Source: Hydrogenophaga taeniospiralis CCUG 15921 (GTDB taxonomy: Bacteria > Pseudomonadota > Gammaproteobacteria > Burkholderiales > Burkholderiaceae_C). Taken from it: a stretch of DNA of 64,000 nucleotides. Shown piece by piece: positions 25,305-33,734 of this stretch. How positions within the stretch are numbered: position 1 is the stretch's first letter; the number at the start of each line of letters is the position of its first letter. Both the position numbers and the translations under genes were made by a program. Where the stretch lies: contig NZ_BCWR01000008.1 of NCBI RefSeq assembly GCF_001592305.1, positions 62,001 to 126,000 of the forward strand, in the 5' to 3' direction. The notes beneath the pieces are model-generated. The model did not search any database. It was not told the origin of the DNA and saw only the letters and a program-made list of their open reading frames with translations.

Positions 25305-25556
25305 TACAAAAATTCCGTCAAACCCCGCGCGCCAGAGCAGCAGTCGACCCGGCTTTGGGACCAGTTGAGCGAGTGAATCCAGTACATGCAATATAGCCTC
25401 AGCATCGAGCAGGTAGGTACCGAGATCCGAACCGTGCACGAGCTTTTGGGGCATTCCAACGTGTCGACAACGATGATCTACACCCATGTGCTGAAGGTGA
25501 CGGTGGATGCGGGGGGCACGGCGAGCCCGCTGGATGCCATTGCACATGGGCATTGA
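25302..25556 (+). pseudogene. intI: Integron integrase intI, internally deleted remnant
   Basis: One frame still reads the N-terminal part of an IntI (PRAPEQQSTRLWDQLSE, then [12 protein letters not shown]). It then jumps directly to the C-terminal end ([16 protein letters not shown], then [12 protein letters not shown]), which retains the catalytic tyrosine. Most of the core-binding and catalytic domain, some 250 residues, is missing. There is no start codon, and an in-frame TGA at 25374 interrupts it where the family usually has Arg. The frame is otherwise kept to the stop at 25554. It cannot encode a working recombinase. Confidence 0.88.
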
Positions 25557-26021
25557 AGATCCGCTCCGAGGTTCGCGGACATAGGACTGCTCCGGGTCGG
25601 GCACAGCCGCTCACCTCAGGCGCGAGAAGTCGTTCTCGAAGCGTGACCAGGCTGGCCTGCGTTGAGTGATCGGTGACGGTTGTGCAGCGGTCGTTCGACC
25701 CTTGCATCCTCGAATGACAGGTGACCGCGGCGGCCGACATTCAGGCGTGCCAGGTCACCGGCAGCAGCCAGCCTTGAAGCGACTTTCGATGGATCTTGAT
25801 ATCACGGGGAATGGTGCGAAAAGTCCGGACTTCTTAGATGCATATTTTTTATAATCAAATATTTGGCTGTGCCCCGACCCGTTGACGTGTTCAGGGAATG
25901 GTGCAGAAGGCCTCGGCTTTCGGGGTGTATCGAATTTTTGTCGACGACCCATTCTCAGCAAACAAGGCCATGTGCCGGGAGCGACCCATCACGCTCCTGA
26001 CGGCATCCGATTTCAGCATCC
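25557..26021. other. Spacer after intI; promoter-like and repeat elements only
   Basis: No convincing gene was found. GGGAATGGTGC occurs twice (25807-25817 and 25894-25904). A perfect 12-bp palindrome AAGTCCGGACTT lies at 25821-25832. A TATAAT at 25850-25855 could be a -10 box for the plus-strand gene at 26022, though no good -35 is seen. Confidence 0.4.
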
Positions 26022-26390
26022 ATGATCATCAGACCCACGGTCAACATCCGCCCATTTACGCTCGTCGAGCACGCTGGGTTTCGCTATCTGGCGGTTATCC
26101 AGAACGGAACCCAAATCGGGGCATTGGCTCAGACGCCCGAGGGGCGGTATGTGCAGGTCAACGGTGCAGTGGTTCAGCCACTGAATACGTTCAAGGTGCT
26201 CCGTGCGCTGAAGCATGAGTTCCCCCGAAAAAACTGGAGTCGTCGTCCATCGCTGCCCGTCGTTGCGCCAGTGGGGAGCGTCCTGCCTCAGGCTCTTGAT
26301 TTCGAACACCAGATCGAACGTCCTGTCGCCGCGCCTGTGGTGAGCGTGCGGCGGCGCCGCCGTGTCCCCGTTGAGGCCCTGCAGGGGTGA
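26022..26390 (+). CDS. Small hypothetical protein
   Basis: The 122-residue protein is not recognised. The first 65 residues look like a compact beta-rich domain (FTLVEHAGFRYLAVIQNG, then EGRYVQVNGAVVQPLN). The rest is proline-, valine- and arginine-rich and ends with a basic run (VRRRRRVPVEAL). No clear ribosome-binding site precedes the ATG at 26022. A weak stem (CAGACC/GGTCTG, 26462-26476) lies between it and the converging nitrilase-like gene. It may be a remnant of the integron island or its flank. Confidence 0.55.
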   Translation: MIIRPTVNIRPFTLVEHAGFRYLAVIQNGTQIGALAQTPEGRYVQVNGAVVQPLNTFKVLRALKHEFPRKNWSRRPSLPVVAPVGSVLPQALDFEHQIERPVAAPVVSVRRRRRVPVEALQG

Positions 26391-26498
26391 TTGGCTAAGC
26401 ACCAAATAGGTGGCGCAGCGAAAAAGTAGAGCGGTGCAAAAGTGACCCGGTTGCACGACCGCAGACCAGCGGTCTGGCGTTTGGTGTCAGGCCCGGCC

Positions 26499-27836
26499 TC
26501 AGGCGTAGAAGTCGTACGGAGACTTCAGGCCATAGATGTGCACGGCGCCAGGGCCTCCAGCGAAACACTGGGCCAGCTCGGGCACCGCAGGGACGGAAAG
26601 GATGGCCATGTCCTGCGTACCCAGCGTCTGAAAACTGGCGTTGCTCGCGCCGCTCCGGTTGGGGTCGCCGCCGACGGCGGGCTGTTGCACGCGCGCCAGC
26701 TGGGTGTGGCCCGCGTACGCGGGGTTGCTGGCGTCAAGGTAGTTGGCGTAGACGCATTGCACGCTGTTTTGCACACCCTGGCATGCCGTGCCGTTGCTGG
26801 TGTCCAGGGCGTACTGGCCGTCGCAGTTGAAGACAAAGCCCATGGCGTCGGCGGCCACGCTGGGCGCGGCGATCTGCATGCCGCACGAGGGGATGATCTG
26901 CACATGCAGGGCATCGACCGCCTGGGGCCAGGGCTCGTTGTCGATGTTGCGGCGCAGGCGCACGTCGCTGTGGTCCAGGCAGACCTCCACGCCGAAATCG
27001 ACGTACTGCGGGAAATTCTCCGGGCCGTAGTTCTGCCGGAAGATGGCGTATTTGTCCTTGGCGCTGGCCTTGAGGTCGCCATCGCTCAGGTCAATGAAAG
27101 GGTAGGCCGTCATCTGCTCCGTCACGACGTCTTGGCGGCCAGTGGTGTCGTAGAGCACGAAGTCTTCGTTGGAGACAAAGTACTTCTCGCAGGTCATCTG
27201 GTCCGTGCCCAGCGAATGGGTGGGCGTGTCCAGCGCGACGTTGCTCACGATCAGGGCCCGGTTGCGCACCTCCATGCAAGGGTAGGAGTGGCAGTTCTTG
27301 ATGAAGTTGACCAACATGTCGAACACTACGCCGTTCAGTGGCCCGTAGGCCGCCAGCCACTGCTCGGACAGGGACTGCACCACGGCATTGCGCACCTGGG
27401 TGCTGTTGGAGGCCAGGATGGTGGTCACGTCGTGCACACGCGAGGTGATCGCCGAACCACAGACAAAGGTCCAGTCCGGGTACTGGCTGGCCGGAAAAGC
27501 CTGGCGCAGCTCGCTCAGGATGAAATCGGTTGGGTCCGCATCCACATGCCCGTAGATGTACGGACCCTGGGTGCCATGAAAGTAGAACTCGGGGGCCACG
27601 AACAGGTTGAGCACGCTGCCTGGCGCCTCGTCCGATGGCAGGGCCGCAAGCGCCTGCTCGGCGGCGTTCTTCAGCACCGCGATGCGTGCCCGCACATCCG
27701 CCTGAAAATCCTCCAGCCCCAGGTAGGTCCCCGCCACCGCGCCCGGGCCATTGGGGTTGCCAATGGCGACCATGCTGGCCGGTGTGGTGGGGATGGTGTA
27801 CCCGATGAAGCGGATCTTGGAATAGCGCTGGGTCAT
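26499..27836 (-). CDS. Nitrilase-superfamily-like protein
   Basis: The 445-residue protein has the pattern of a carbon-nitrogen hydrolase. A glutamate lies in NLFVAPEFYFHG and a cysteine in FGVEVCLDHSD, matching the Glu and Cys of the catalytic Glu-Lys-Cys triad; CEKYFVSNEDF may supply the lysine. It is longer than usual (about 270-350) and its closest family is not recognised. The ATG at 27836 has GGGAG upstream. It lies 44 bases downstream of a putative 2OG oxygenase gene, so the two probably form an operon. Substrate unknown. Confidence 0.65.
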   Translation of the reverse strand: MTQRYSKIRFIGYTIPTTPASMVAIGNPNGPGAVAGTYLGLEDFQADVRARIAVLKNAAEQALAALPSDEAPGSVLNLFVAPEFYFHGTQGPYIYGHVDADPTDFILSELRQAFPASQYPDWTFVCGSAITSRVHDVTTILASNSTQVRNAVVQSLSEQWLAAYGPLNGVVFDMLVNFIKNCHSYPCMEVRNRALIVSNVALDTPTHSLGTDQMTCEKYFVSNEDFVLYDTTGRQDVVTEQMTAYPFIDLSDGDLKASAKDKYAIFRQNYGPENFPQYVDFGVEVCLDHSDVRLRRNIDNEPWPQAVDALHVQIIPSCGMQIAAPSVAADAMGFVFNCDGQYALDTSNGTACQGVQNSVQCVYANYLDASNPAYAGHTQLARVQQPAVGGDPNRSGASNASFQTLGTQDMAILSVPAVPELAQCFAGGPGAVHIYGLKSPYDFYA

Positions 27837-27880
27837 GAAAACTCCCTCTTTGAATGAAACATGTGAAACGTGCCTGCAGC

Positions 27881-28687
27881 TCATGCCGACCGGCTGCGTC
27901 CGGCCGTGGCCCGGTGATCTCGTCGGGAGGGCTGGCGCAGGTCAAACGTGGCCAGCAGCAGCCAGCGCCGCGCCTTGTGTTCGGCACCCGGCTTGGCGCG
28001 CAGCGGCGTGGTGTAGTGCCAGAAGGGCAGCCGGTACAGCGCCACCGAACCATCGCTGGCGGCCGGATAGACCCCTGTCAGATGACCATGCTCTTCGCAG
28101 ACCAGGAACTGGTCCTGAACGCCTTCGTTGCACAGCGAGATGTGCAGATCGACAAAGCCCTCGCGGGCGTGGGCGTTCTCGGGGTGGTGGTCGTTGTGCG
28201 GCCCCGAATAGTCACCCGGCTCGTACAGGATGAGTTGCACGCCGCGCCGCCGCTCCAGCGGCAATCCGGTGATCCGCTCGGCGAAGAGGGCCAGGCTCTC
28301 CGAGCGCAGCATTTGCAGCAGACCGATCTCTGCTGCGGCCCGGTAGGCGGCGCTTCGGGGTGAGTCGAAATACGCCGTCTGGATGCGCATGCTCTTGGGC
28401 AACTGTTCGGTGTAGTTGCGGCGCATGCCGGTGATGGTCTCGGGTGGAATGCGCGACTCGATGCGGCGGACGTGGGCCGGCATGGTGGCGTCGAGCAGGC
28501 GGCGCGCTTGCATCGCCCAGGTCTTGCTGAGCATGCCCGGCAAGAAAGCCAGTGGTGTCTGGCCAGACCCCGCGTCCTGGGTCGCGGCCCTGCCCGCAAA
28601 GCGTGCGGTGTCTGCAAAACCTTGCCGCAGCATCGCCTTGCCGGGCGCGCTGAGCATCTCGGCAAACTCAGCCGGAAACTTGTCCAT
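27881..28687 (-). CDS. Putative 2-oxoglutarate/Fe(II)-dependent oxygenase
   Basis: The 268-residue protein has a likely double-stranded beta-helix core. LILYEPGDYSGPHNDHHPEN carries the HxD iron motif (HND). A later His and Arg appear in FWHYTTPLRAKPG and KARRWLLLATFDLR, which could give the distal iron ligand and the 2OG-binding arginine. No exact family is recognised. The N-terminal 100 residues are helical. It is the first gene of the pair with the nitrilase-like protein. Confidence 0.62.
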   Translation of the reverse strand: MDKFPAEFAEMLSAPGKAMLRQGFADTARFAGRAATQDAGSGQTPLAFLPGMLSKTWAMQARRLLDATMPAHVRRIESRIPPETITGMRRNYTEQLPKSMRIQTAYFDSPRSAAYRAAAEIGLLQMLRSESLALFAERITGLPLERRRGVQLILYEPGDYSGPHNDHHPENAHAREGFVDLHISLCNEGVQDQFLVCEEHGHLTGVYPAASDGSVALYRLPFWHYTTPLRAKPGAEHKARRWLLLATFDLRQPSRRDHRATAGRSRSA

Positions 28688-28921
28688 TGCCTCCCCCTCA
28701 TTTCTCTTTTGTTTTTGCCGTTGGAGGCAGGTCGCCTCTTGATGGCGCCCAGGGCTCCTGTGCGGCTCATCTGGCTGGCAATGCTCGGGGCATTCGGCGG
28801 GCCCGCCAAACGTGGCCCTGGCAACTCTGACAGGTGGGGGCGTGCCGGGCTCACCCTGCGGCGCTGCTGCGGATGGCCGCTCCTGGCCGATCAGGCGGAG
28901 CGCCGCTTCATCGGGATGCCG

Positions 28922-29155
28922 TCACTCACCGATGTCCTCAACCGTCAGGCCATGGTGGTCCATCAAGGCCTTGATCTCCCGGATCACCTGCTGACGCTGG
29001 GCGGCTGTGTGGGCCTGGGTATCGTGTTCGGTTGCCTGGAAGAAGTGATTCAGGCCGCGCATGAGTTCCTGATAGCGCTGCTCTCCCATGGCCTCGCTCG
29101 GCCGAGCGCGAGACGGCTCGATCCTGCTGCGGTCACGTGGCTTCTGATGGTTCAT
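28922..29155 (-). CDS. Short H-NS-like protein (oligomerisation part only)
   Basis: The 77-residue protein ends with QRQQVIREIKALMDHHGLTV followed by EDIGE and the stop. This resembles the end of the oligomerisation region of beta-proteobacterial H-NS/MvaT-type proteins, where VIxxIrxlmxxyGLTxxDL precedes the linker and DNA-binding domain. Here the protein stops before the DNA-binding domain. It could be a truncated regulator that poisons H-NS oligomers, or an unrelated helical protein. The 234 bases between it and the oxygenase gene hold no gene. Confidence 0.5.
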   Translation of the reverse strand: MNHQKPRDRSRIEPSRARPSEAMGEQRYQELMRGLNHFFQATEHDTQAHTAAQRQQVIREIKALMDHHGLTVEDIGE

Positions 29156-29528
29156 GTATGCATGGCCTTCGCGGCCGGTCCGGACGTCTCGAAACTCCCA
29201 TGGTGATATGGGTTATTTTCTACACAACACCCGGGCGATCAGGCGCTTGCACCGAATGCCCTTCTGTTTGAACTGCGGCCAGGCTCTCTCCAGGAGTCCC
29301 CGATGCGCCGCCACATTCCACCCTGTCACCGACGCTTTGCGCACGGGGAAGACCTGCACGGCTGAGGCGTGGCGGTAGGCGATCGCGTCGTCCAGGCTCG
29401 CCCGGAACAGCTAACGCTCGAGCCACAGGACGATATTCCAACTCCAGATGACGCCCACCCTGTGGCTTGAGCAGGCCGGCACGCCACAGCGCCGGTGATG
29501 CAAGGCATGGAGGCTGCGGGTAGATGTT
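29156..29528. other. Gene-free stretch, possibly a decayed gene
   Basis: No frame here looks intact. On the minus strand, a fragment reading LFRASLDDAIAYRHASAVQV up to a TAA near 29216 has protein-like composition but no start or recognised family. Nothing else was seen. Confidence 0.35.
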
Positions 29529-29918
29529 TTATGCAGGGTGCGCAATAGCCTCAGCCTTTGGCTGCAAGTACGCCGTCAGCCCCTGGAACCACATCACCTC
29601 GACAAAGTCACCGCGGATCACCAGATCCCCATCGCGCAAGGCCGACAGAAAGGCGTCCGTTCCGTCTTTCGCGGACAGAACGGCATAGCCTCTCTCCGCA
29701 TTTCTGAACGTCATGGTGAAGCGTGGGCTTTCCGTGAGCCCTGCGCTTGAGCCCACCTGGCCGTTGGCTATGTGGAAATGGCGCCCCACGCCGTCGGCCG
29801 TCTGGATCTGAAACACCAGCGTTTTTCCATCGATGTAGCTGGCGCAAGCGGGGTTCTTCTTGACCGCTCGCTGCAGCAGCTTGGTCAAGGCCCACAGCAG
29901 GAATTTGAACTTCAGCAT
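29529..29918 (-). CDS. SCP2-like lipid-binding protein
   Basis: The 129-residue protein resembles an SCP2 sterol-carrier domain: LVFQIQTADGVGRHFHIANG, then PRFTMTFRNAERGYAVLSA and FLSALRDGDLVIRGD. These proteins bind hydrophobic ligands and have no catalytic residues. It is the last gene of a same-strand run (29.5-35.4 kb) of hydrolases and oxidoreductases, 47 bases after the cytoplasmic alpha/beta hydrolase. A role in presenting a lipophilic substrate is inferred. Confidence 0.72.
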   Translation of the reverse strand: MLKFKFLLWALTKLLQRAVKKNPACASYIDGKTLVFQIQTADGVGRHFHIANGQVGSSAGLTESPRFTMTFRNAERGYAVLSAKDGTDAFLSALRDGDLVIRGDFVEVMWFQGLTAYLQPKAEAIAHPA

Positions 29919-29965
29919 GGTGGTATGTCTTTCTTCAAGGGAGTGTCCAGCGACTCGCGGGTGCG

Positions 29966-30811
29966 CTACTCGCCGAGGAACTGGATGGCGTGCTTCAGGA
30001 AGCGTTCGGGGTACTGGAACTGCGCGGCGTGACCGGCATCCGGGTAGACGAACAGCTGCGCGTTCGGAATGTTCTGGACCATATGCCAGGAGTTGATGGT
30101 CGGAATCATCACGTCGTTCACGCCATTCAGAATGAACGTGGGCTGCCGGATCTCGCGCAGGTGGGCGAACGGTGCCTTGGGATCGGGTTTGGCCAGGTAA
30201 TACATATTGGCCTCGATCTGGGCCTGCATCACCGCAGGGGAACTCGGTGGGTCCTGGTCCGCTCGCTGGTGGCGGCGGTTCCAGAAGTCACGCCCGGCCT
30301 GCTTTGCTGCCTCGGAGGCTCCGAAGAAGAGAAACAGGAAGTCTTCAACCGTTGGAACAGGGCGCGGCGCTCTCTCCAGCACGCCAGGCTCCGAGTCGGG
30401 GTTGCCGCCCCGTGGACCGGTGCCCAGCAGCATGAGCTTGCGAACCAGTTCAGGGTGGCGCCGCGTCAGGTCCTGTGCCTGAAACCCACCCAGCGAGAAA
30501 CCCAGAACATCCACCTGGCGAAGTCCCAAGGCCCGGATCACCGCCGCCGCGTCATCGGCCATGTCCTCGATCCGGGTACGCGGCGTGCCGGTGGAAGAGG
30601 CGACGCCGCGACCGTTGAACAGGATCACTTCGCGCCCCGCGGCCAGACCGTCGGTCATGAGTGGGTCCCAATGGTCCATGCCCCCGCGGAAATGCTGCAG
30701 GAAGAACAGGGGTGGCTGGTCCGTCGTGGTGTTGCCCCAGCGGCGGTAGGCGAATTGGTCGCCGTTGACTTCGACGAAGCGAGTGGGTGCGGTGAGGTGG
30801 GTGTCGGTCAT
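29966..30811 (-). CDS. Alpha/beta hydrolase (cytoplasmic)
   Basis: The 281-residue enzyme has the nucleophile elbow GFSLGG, an oxyanion region (FFLQHFRGGMDHWDP), an acid loop near LNGVNDVMIP and a late His in YPDAGHAAQFQ. It is of the haloperoxidase/epoxide-hydrolase-like group. The ATG at 30811 gives normal length. It is a close relative of the exported hydrolase just upstream (shared VLGFSLGG, KLMLLGTGP/KMVLAGTGP and YPDAGH), pointing to tandem duplication. Confidence 0.87.
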   Translation of the reverse strand: MTDTHLTAPTRFVEVNGDQFAYRRWGNTTTDQPPLFFLQHFRGGMDHWDPLMTDGLAAGREVILFNGRGVASSTGTPRTRIEDMADDAAAVIRALGLRQVDVLGFSLGGFQAQDLTRRHPELVRKLMLLGTGPRGGNPDSEPGVLERAPRPVPTVEDFLFLFFGASEAAKQAGRDFWNRRHQRADQDPPSSPAVMQAQIEANMYYLAKPDPKAPFAHLREIRQPTFILNGVNDVMIPTINSWHMVQNIPNAQLFVYPDAGHAAQFQYPERFLKHAIQFLGE

Positions 30812-30836
30812 GGTGAGACAGTCCTGTTGGCAAGCG

Positions 30837-31805
30837 TCAGCGGGCCAGAAACTCGAGCGTGCTGCGCACGAAGTCGGCGTGGAACTGGAAAGCACCGCCG
30901 TGTCCGGCATCGGGGTAGATGATCAGCTGGCTGTTGGGCAGCCGCCGGGCCAGGTCGTGCGTGTTGACCGTCGGGACCATGCGGTCGTTGTCACCGTTGA
31001 CCACGAGCACCGGCTGCTGGACCACCGACAGATCGGCGGGCGCCTTCTTCCCCCACACGCGCAGCGCCTCCAGCTGCGCGAGGAATGCGCTCACCGTGAT
31101 CTCGGTGTCACGGTCCTCGGTGCGTTCCTTCAACCGAGCTAGAAAGGCCTTGCCGGCCTCGATGCCACCGGGGGTCCGCGTGAAGAACAGGAACTGCTTG
31201 GCATCCTGGCCCGTGAAGAAGCCCCGGAGCATGTCGTAGACGGTCACCCCCGCCACGGTGCTGATGCCTTCGCCACCCGCAGGGCCGGTGCCCGCGAGCA
31301 CCATCTTGCGCACGAGTTGCGGCTCCTTCAGCACGATTTCCTGGGCGACCATGCCGCCCAACGAAAAGCCCAGCAGGTCCACCTGCTGAAAGCCCTTGGC
31401 GTGGATGAAGCTGATGGCATCGTCCGCCATCTGTTCCATCGAATTCGACGGCGAGCCACTGGAGGCCCCGATACCGCGGTTGTCGAAAGCGATGACGTGG
31501 TGCTTCGCCGCGATACCGTCCATGATCCGAGGGTCCCAGTTGTCCAGGACCGCAGCCAGATGGACCAGAAACACCACGGGCGTTCCGCCGTTGTACTGGC
31601 CCATTTCCCGGTACGCGAAGTTCACGCCGCCAACCGTGATGGTTTGGGTAGGGACGTTCTTCCAGGTGACTTCAGACGGTCGTCCGAGCGAGAGCTGGCT
31701 TGGGTCCGCCCCGGTGGCGACAGGCTCTGCCGCCAGCAGCGTGGACGTCTGGAGGGTCGTGGACAGAGCGAGGCCCAGCACGGTCGTCTTGAGCAGGTGT
31801 TTCAT
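30837..31805 (-). CDS. Alpha/beta hydrolase, exported paralogue
   Basis: The 322-residue protein has an N-terminal signal peptide (MKHLLKTTVLGLALSTTLQT... ending TLLAAE) and an alpha/beta hydrolase fold with GFSLGG, VNGDNDRMVP and YPDAGHGGAFQ as Ser, Asp and His regions. It is probably periplasmic, unlike its downstream paralogue. Its start is 13 bases from the ene-reductase stop, so it is co-transcribed. Substrate unknown. Confidence 0.88.
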   Translation of the reverse strand: MKHLLKTTVLGLALSTTLQTSTLLAAEPVATGADPSQLSLGRPSEVTWKNVPTQTITVGGVNFAYREMGQYNGGTPVVFLVHLAAVLDNWDPRIMDGIAAKHHVIAFDNRGIGASSGSPSNSMEQMADDAISFIHAKGFQQVDLLGFSLGGMVAQEIVLKEPQLVRKMVLAGTGPAGGEGISTVAGVTVYDMLRGFFTGQDAKQFLFFTRTPGGIEAGKAFLARLKERTEDRDTEITVSAFLAQLEALRVWGKKAPADLSVVQQPVLVVNGDNDRMVPTVNTHDLARRLPNSQLIIYPDAGHGGAFQFHADFVRSTLEFLAR

Positions 31806-31818
31806 CGTGAGTCTCCCA

Positions 31819-32895
31819 TCAGGTGCCGAGCGCTGGATAGTCGGTGTAGCCCTTGGGACCCGGCGTGTAGAACGTCGTCATGTCCACGGGGTTCAACGCC
31901 GCCTTGGCTTGCATGCGTTCCACCAGATCGGGGTTGGCGATGAACGGGCGGGCAAAGGCGATCAGATCGGCGTGACCCGCTGTGAGTGCACTTTCTGCAC
32001 CCGCCCGATCAAACCCACCGGCCAGGATGAACAGGCCGTGAAACGCCACACGAAGGCGGAACTTGAACTCGGCAGGCACGGGCGGCGCGCCCAGGGCCGA
32101 GTGGTCCAGCAGGTGCACATACAGAATGCCCAACTGCGCCAGTTCTTCGATGAGGGCCAGGACCTGCGCCTCGACCTCGGGGTATCCGCCCATGCCGTTG
32201 AAAACGCCGTAGGGCGAGAGCCGGATGCCCACCCGGTCTGCGCCGATGGCAGCGACCGTGGCGCGAGCCACCTCCAGTGCGAAGCGGTTGCGGCCCTCGA
32301 TGCTGCCCCCGTACCCATCGGAGCGGTGGTTCACGTTGGCGTTCAGAAACTGCTCTATCAGATAGCCGTTCGCCGCGTGCAGCTCGACACCGTCGAAGCC
32401 CGCCTCAATGGCCAGCTGGGCCGACCTGGCGTACTCCGCCACGGCGTGGGCGATGTCGTCAGCGGTCATGGCGCGTGGTGCGCTGTGCGGCTGCATGCCC
32501 TGGGTGTCGGTAAACATCTCGCCGGGGCAGACCTCGGCCGTCGGCGCGAGCACTTGCGCACCGGCAGGCAGGTTGGCCACATGGGCCACGCGCCCCGTGT
32601 GCATCAGCTGCACAAAGATCTTGCCGCCTTTGGCGTGCACGGCGTCTGTCACCAGCTTCCACCCCTGCACATGCGCTTCGGTGAACAGGCCCGGAATGCG
32701 GGCGTAGCCCAGGCCGTTGGGCGAGGGCGAGGTGCCCTCGGTGACGATCAGCCCGGCCGAGGCCCGCTGGCCGTAGTACTCGGCCATCAGGGCATTGGGC
32801 GTGTTGTGGTCCACCGCCCGGCTCCGCGTCATGGGCGCCATGACGATGCGGTTGCGGAGCTGCAGGGAAGGCGCAGAGTGTGTGGTGAAGAGCAT
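31819..32895 (-). CDS. Old yellow enzyme family ene-reductase (NemA-like)
   Basis: The 358-residue FMN enzyme reduces activated C=C bonds or nitro groups with NAD(P)H. Motifs are RIVMAPMTRSRA at the N-terminus, VQLMHTGRVAH, the substrate-binding GVELHAANGYLIEQFLN (His/Asn pair) and IAFARPFIANPDLVERM at the C-terminus. Length is normal. It lies between an SDR and an exported hydrolase on the same strand. Confidence 0.94.
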   Translation of the reverse strand: MLFTTHSAPSLQLRNRIVMAPMTRSRAVDHNTPNALMAEYYGQRASAGLIVTEGTSPSPNGLGYARIPGLFTEAHVQGWKLVTDAVHAKGGKIFVQLMHTGRVAHVANLPAGAQVLAPTAEVCPGEMFTDTQGMQPHSAPRAMTADDIAHAVAEYARSAQLAIEAGFDGVELHAANGYLIEQFLNANVNHRSDGYGGSIEGRNRFALEVARATVAAIGADRVGIRLSPYGVFNGMGGYPEVEAQVLALIEELAQLGILYVHLLDHSALGAPPVPAEFKFRLRVAFHGLFILAGGFDRAGAESALTAGHADLIAFARPFIANPDLVERMQAKAALNPVDMTTFYTPGPKGYTDYPALGT

Positions 32896-32943
32896 GGCGG
32901 TCTTTCTGTGGGTGGTGTTGGCGTGGGGCCGGAGGGGTTGGGC

Positions 32944-33648
32944 TCATTGGCCCTGGGGGAGGTAGACCGGGCGCGTTGCCGTCAGGCCCTGCCGGACCTG
33001 CTCGGTGAGCGCGTCGGCCAGCACCTCGTCGGCGCCCGCTTCCAGACCGTCGAGCGCCCGTTGCACGATCTCTTCGGCGCTGCTTTTCGGGACCTCGAAG
33101 CCCCGTGTGAGGTCGGTGTCGACATAGGCCATGTGCAGGCCCAGCACCTGGGTCTTCTGGCTGGCCAGCTCGTGGCGCAGGGCGTTGGTCAGCGACCACG
33201 CCGCCGACTTGCTCGCCGAATAGGCGGCCAGTTCGCCGCCGTTGACCCAAGACGCCACCGACAACACATTGAGCAGTGCGCCACCACCGTTGGCCTTGAG
33301 CACCGGCGCAAAGGCCTGGCTCACGTTCAACACGCCAAAGAAGTTGGTCTCGAAGACGCGGCGCGCCACCGCGTCGCTGTCGGGTGCCAGGAAACCGCCG
33401 GGCTGGGCAATGCCCGCGTTGTTGATCACCAGGGTGACGTCAGCGGCCTGTTGCGCGGCGGCCGCGATCTCCTCGGGTTGGGTGACGTCGAGCCGCAAGG
33501 CCTCGACGCCGGCCAAGGTCACGGTGGCGGGATCGCGCGCGGCGGCGTAGACCTTGCTGGCGCCACGGGCCAGCAGTTCGCGCGCAAAGGCCAGGCCGAT
33601 GCCGCGGTTGGCACCCGTGATCAGGACGACGGAATTTTCAATGTTCAT
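32944..33648 (-). CDS. Short-chain dehydrogenase/reductase
   Basis: The 234-residue classical SDR has the cofactor motif TGANRGIG, NNAG, and the catalytic YSASK with a preceding serine (LSVASWVNGGELAAYSASK). The absence of an acidic residue soon after the glycine motif and AAARDP suggest NADP use. The ATG at 33648 starts the Rossmann strand. A separate 22-base dyad lies 33 bases upstream. Confidence 0.92.
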   Translation of the reverse strand: MNIENSVVLITGANRGIGLAFARELLARGASKVYAAARDPATVTLAGVEALRLDVTQPEEIAAAAQQAADVTLVINNAGIAQPGGFLAPDSDAVARRVFETNFFGVLNVSQAFAPVLKANGGGALLNVLSVASWVNGGELAAYSASKSAAWSLTNALRHELASQKTQVLGLHMAYVDTDLTRGFEVPKSSAEEIVQRALDGLEAGADEVLADALTEQVRQGLTATRPVYLPQGQ

Positions 33649-33680
33649 GGGAGGCTCTAAAAAGGTGGGTGAGGGGGATG

Positions 33681-33702
33681 TCATATGACGTTTGTCATAT
33701 GA
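33681..33702. promoter_or_regulatory. Putative operator upstream of the SDR gene
   Basis: TCATATGAC and GTCATATGA are perfect 9-base arms around GTTT. It lies between the quinone-reductase-type gene and the SDR gene, so the SDR-ene-reductase-hydrolase genes may have their own regulated promoter. The arms differ from those near the TetR gene. Confidence 0.6.
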
Positions 33703-33734
33703 GAAGGTGTGCGAAATGGTTGAGGTGGAACGGC

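Larger units (their letters stand above)
23262..25556 (-). mobile_element. Decayed chromosomal integron with three cassettes
   Basis: The order is intI remnant (plus strand), promoter with LexA box, attI, then cassettes 1, 2 and 3 on the minus strand, each closed by an attC-like site. The divergent intI/cassette arrangement is that of a normal integron. With the integrase dead, the cassettes are frozen unless another integrase acts in trans. Confidence 0.85.

Noticed and set aside
29326..29508. 60-codon minus-strand frame in the gap before the SCP2-like gene.
   Set aside because: Composition is not protein-like and no start signal or family was seen.
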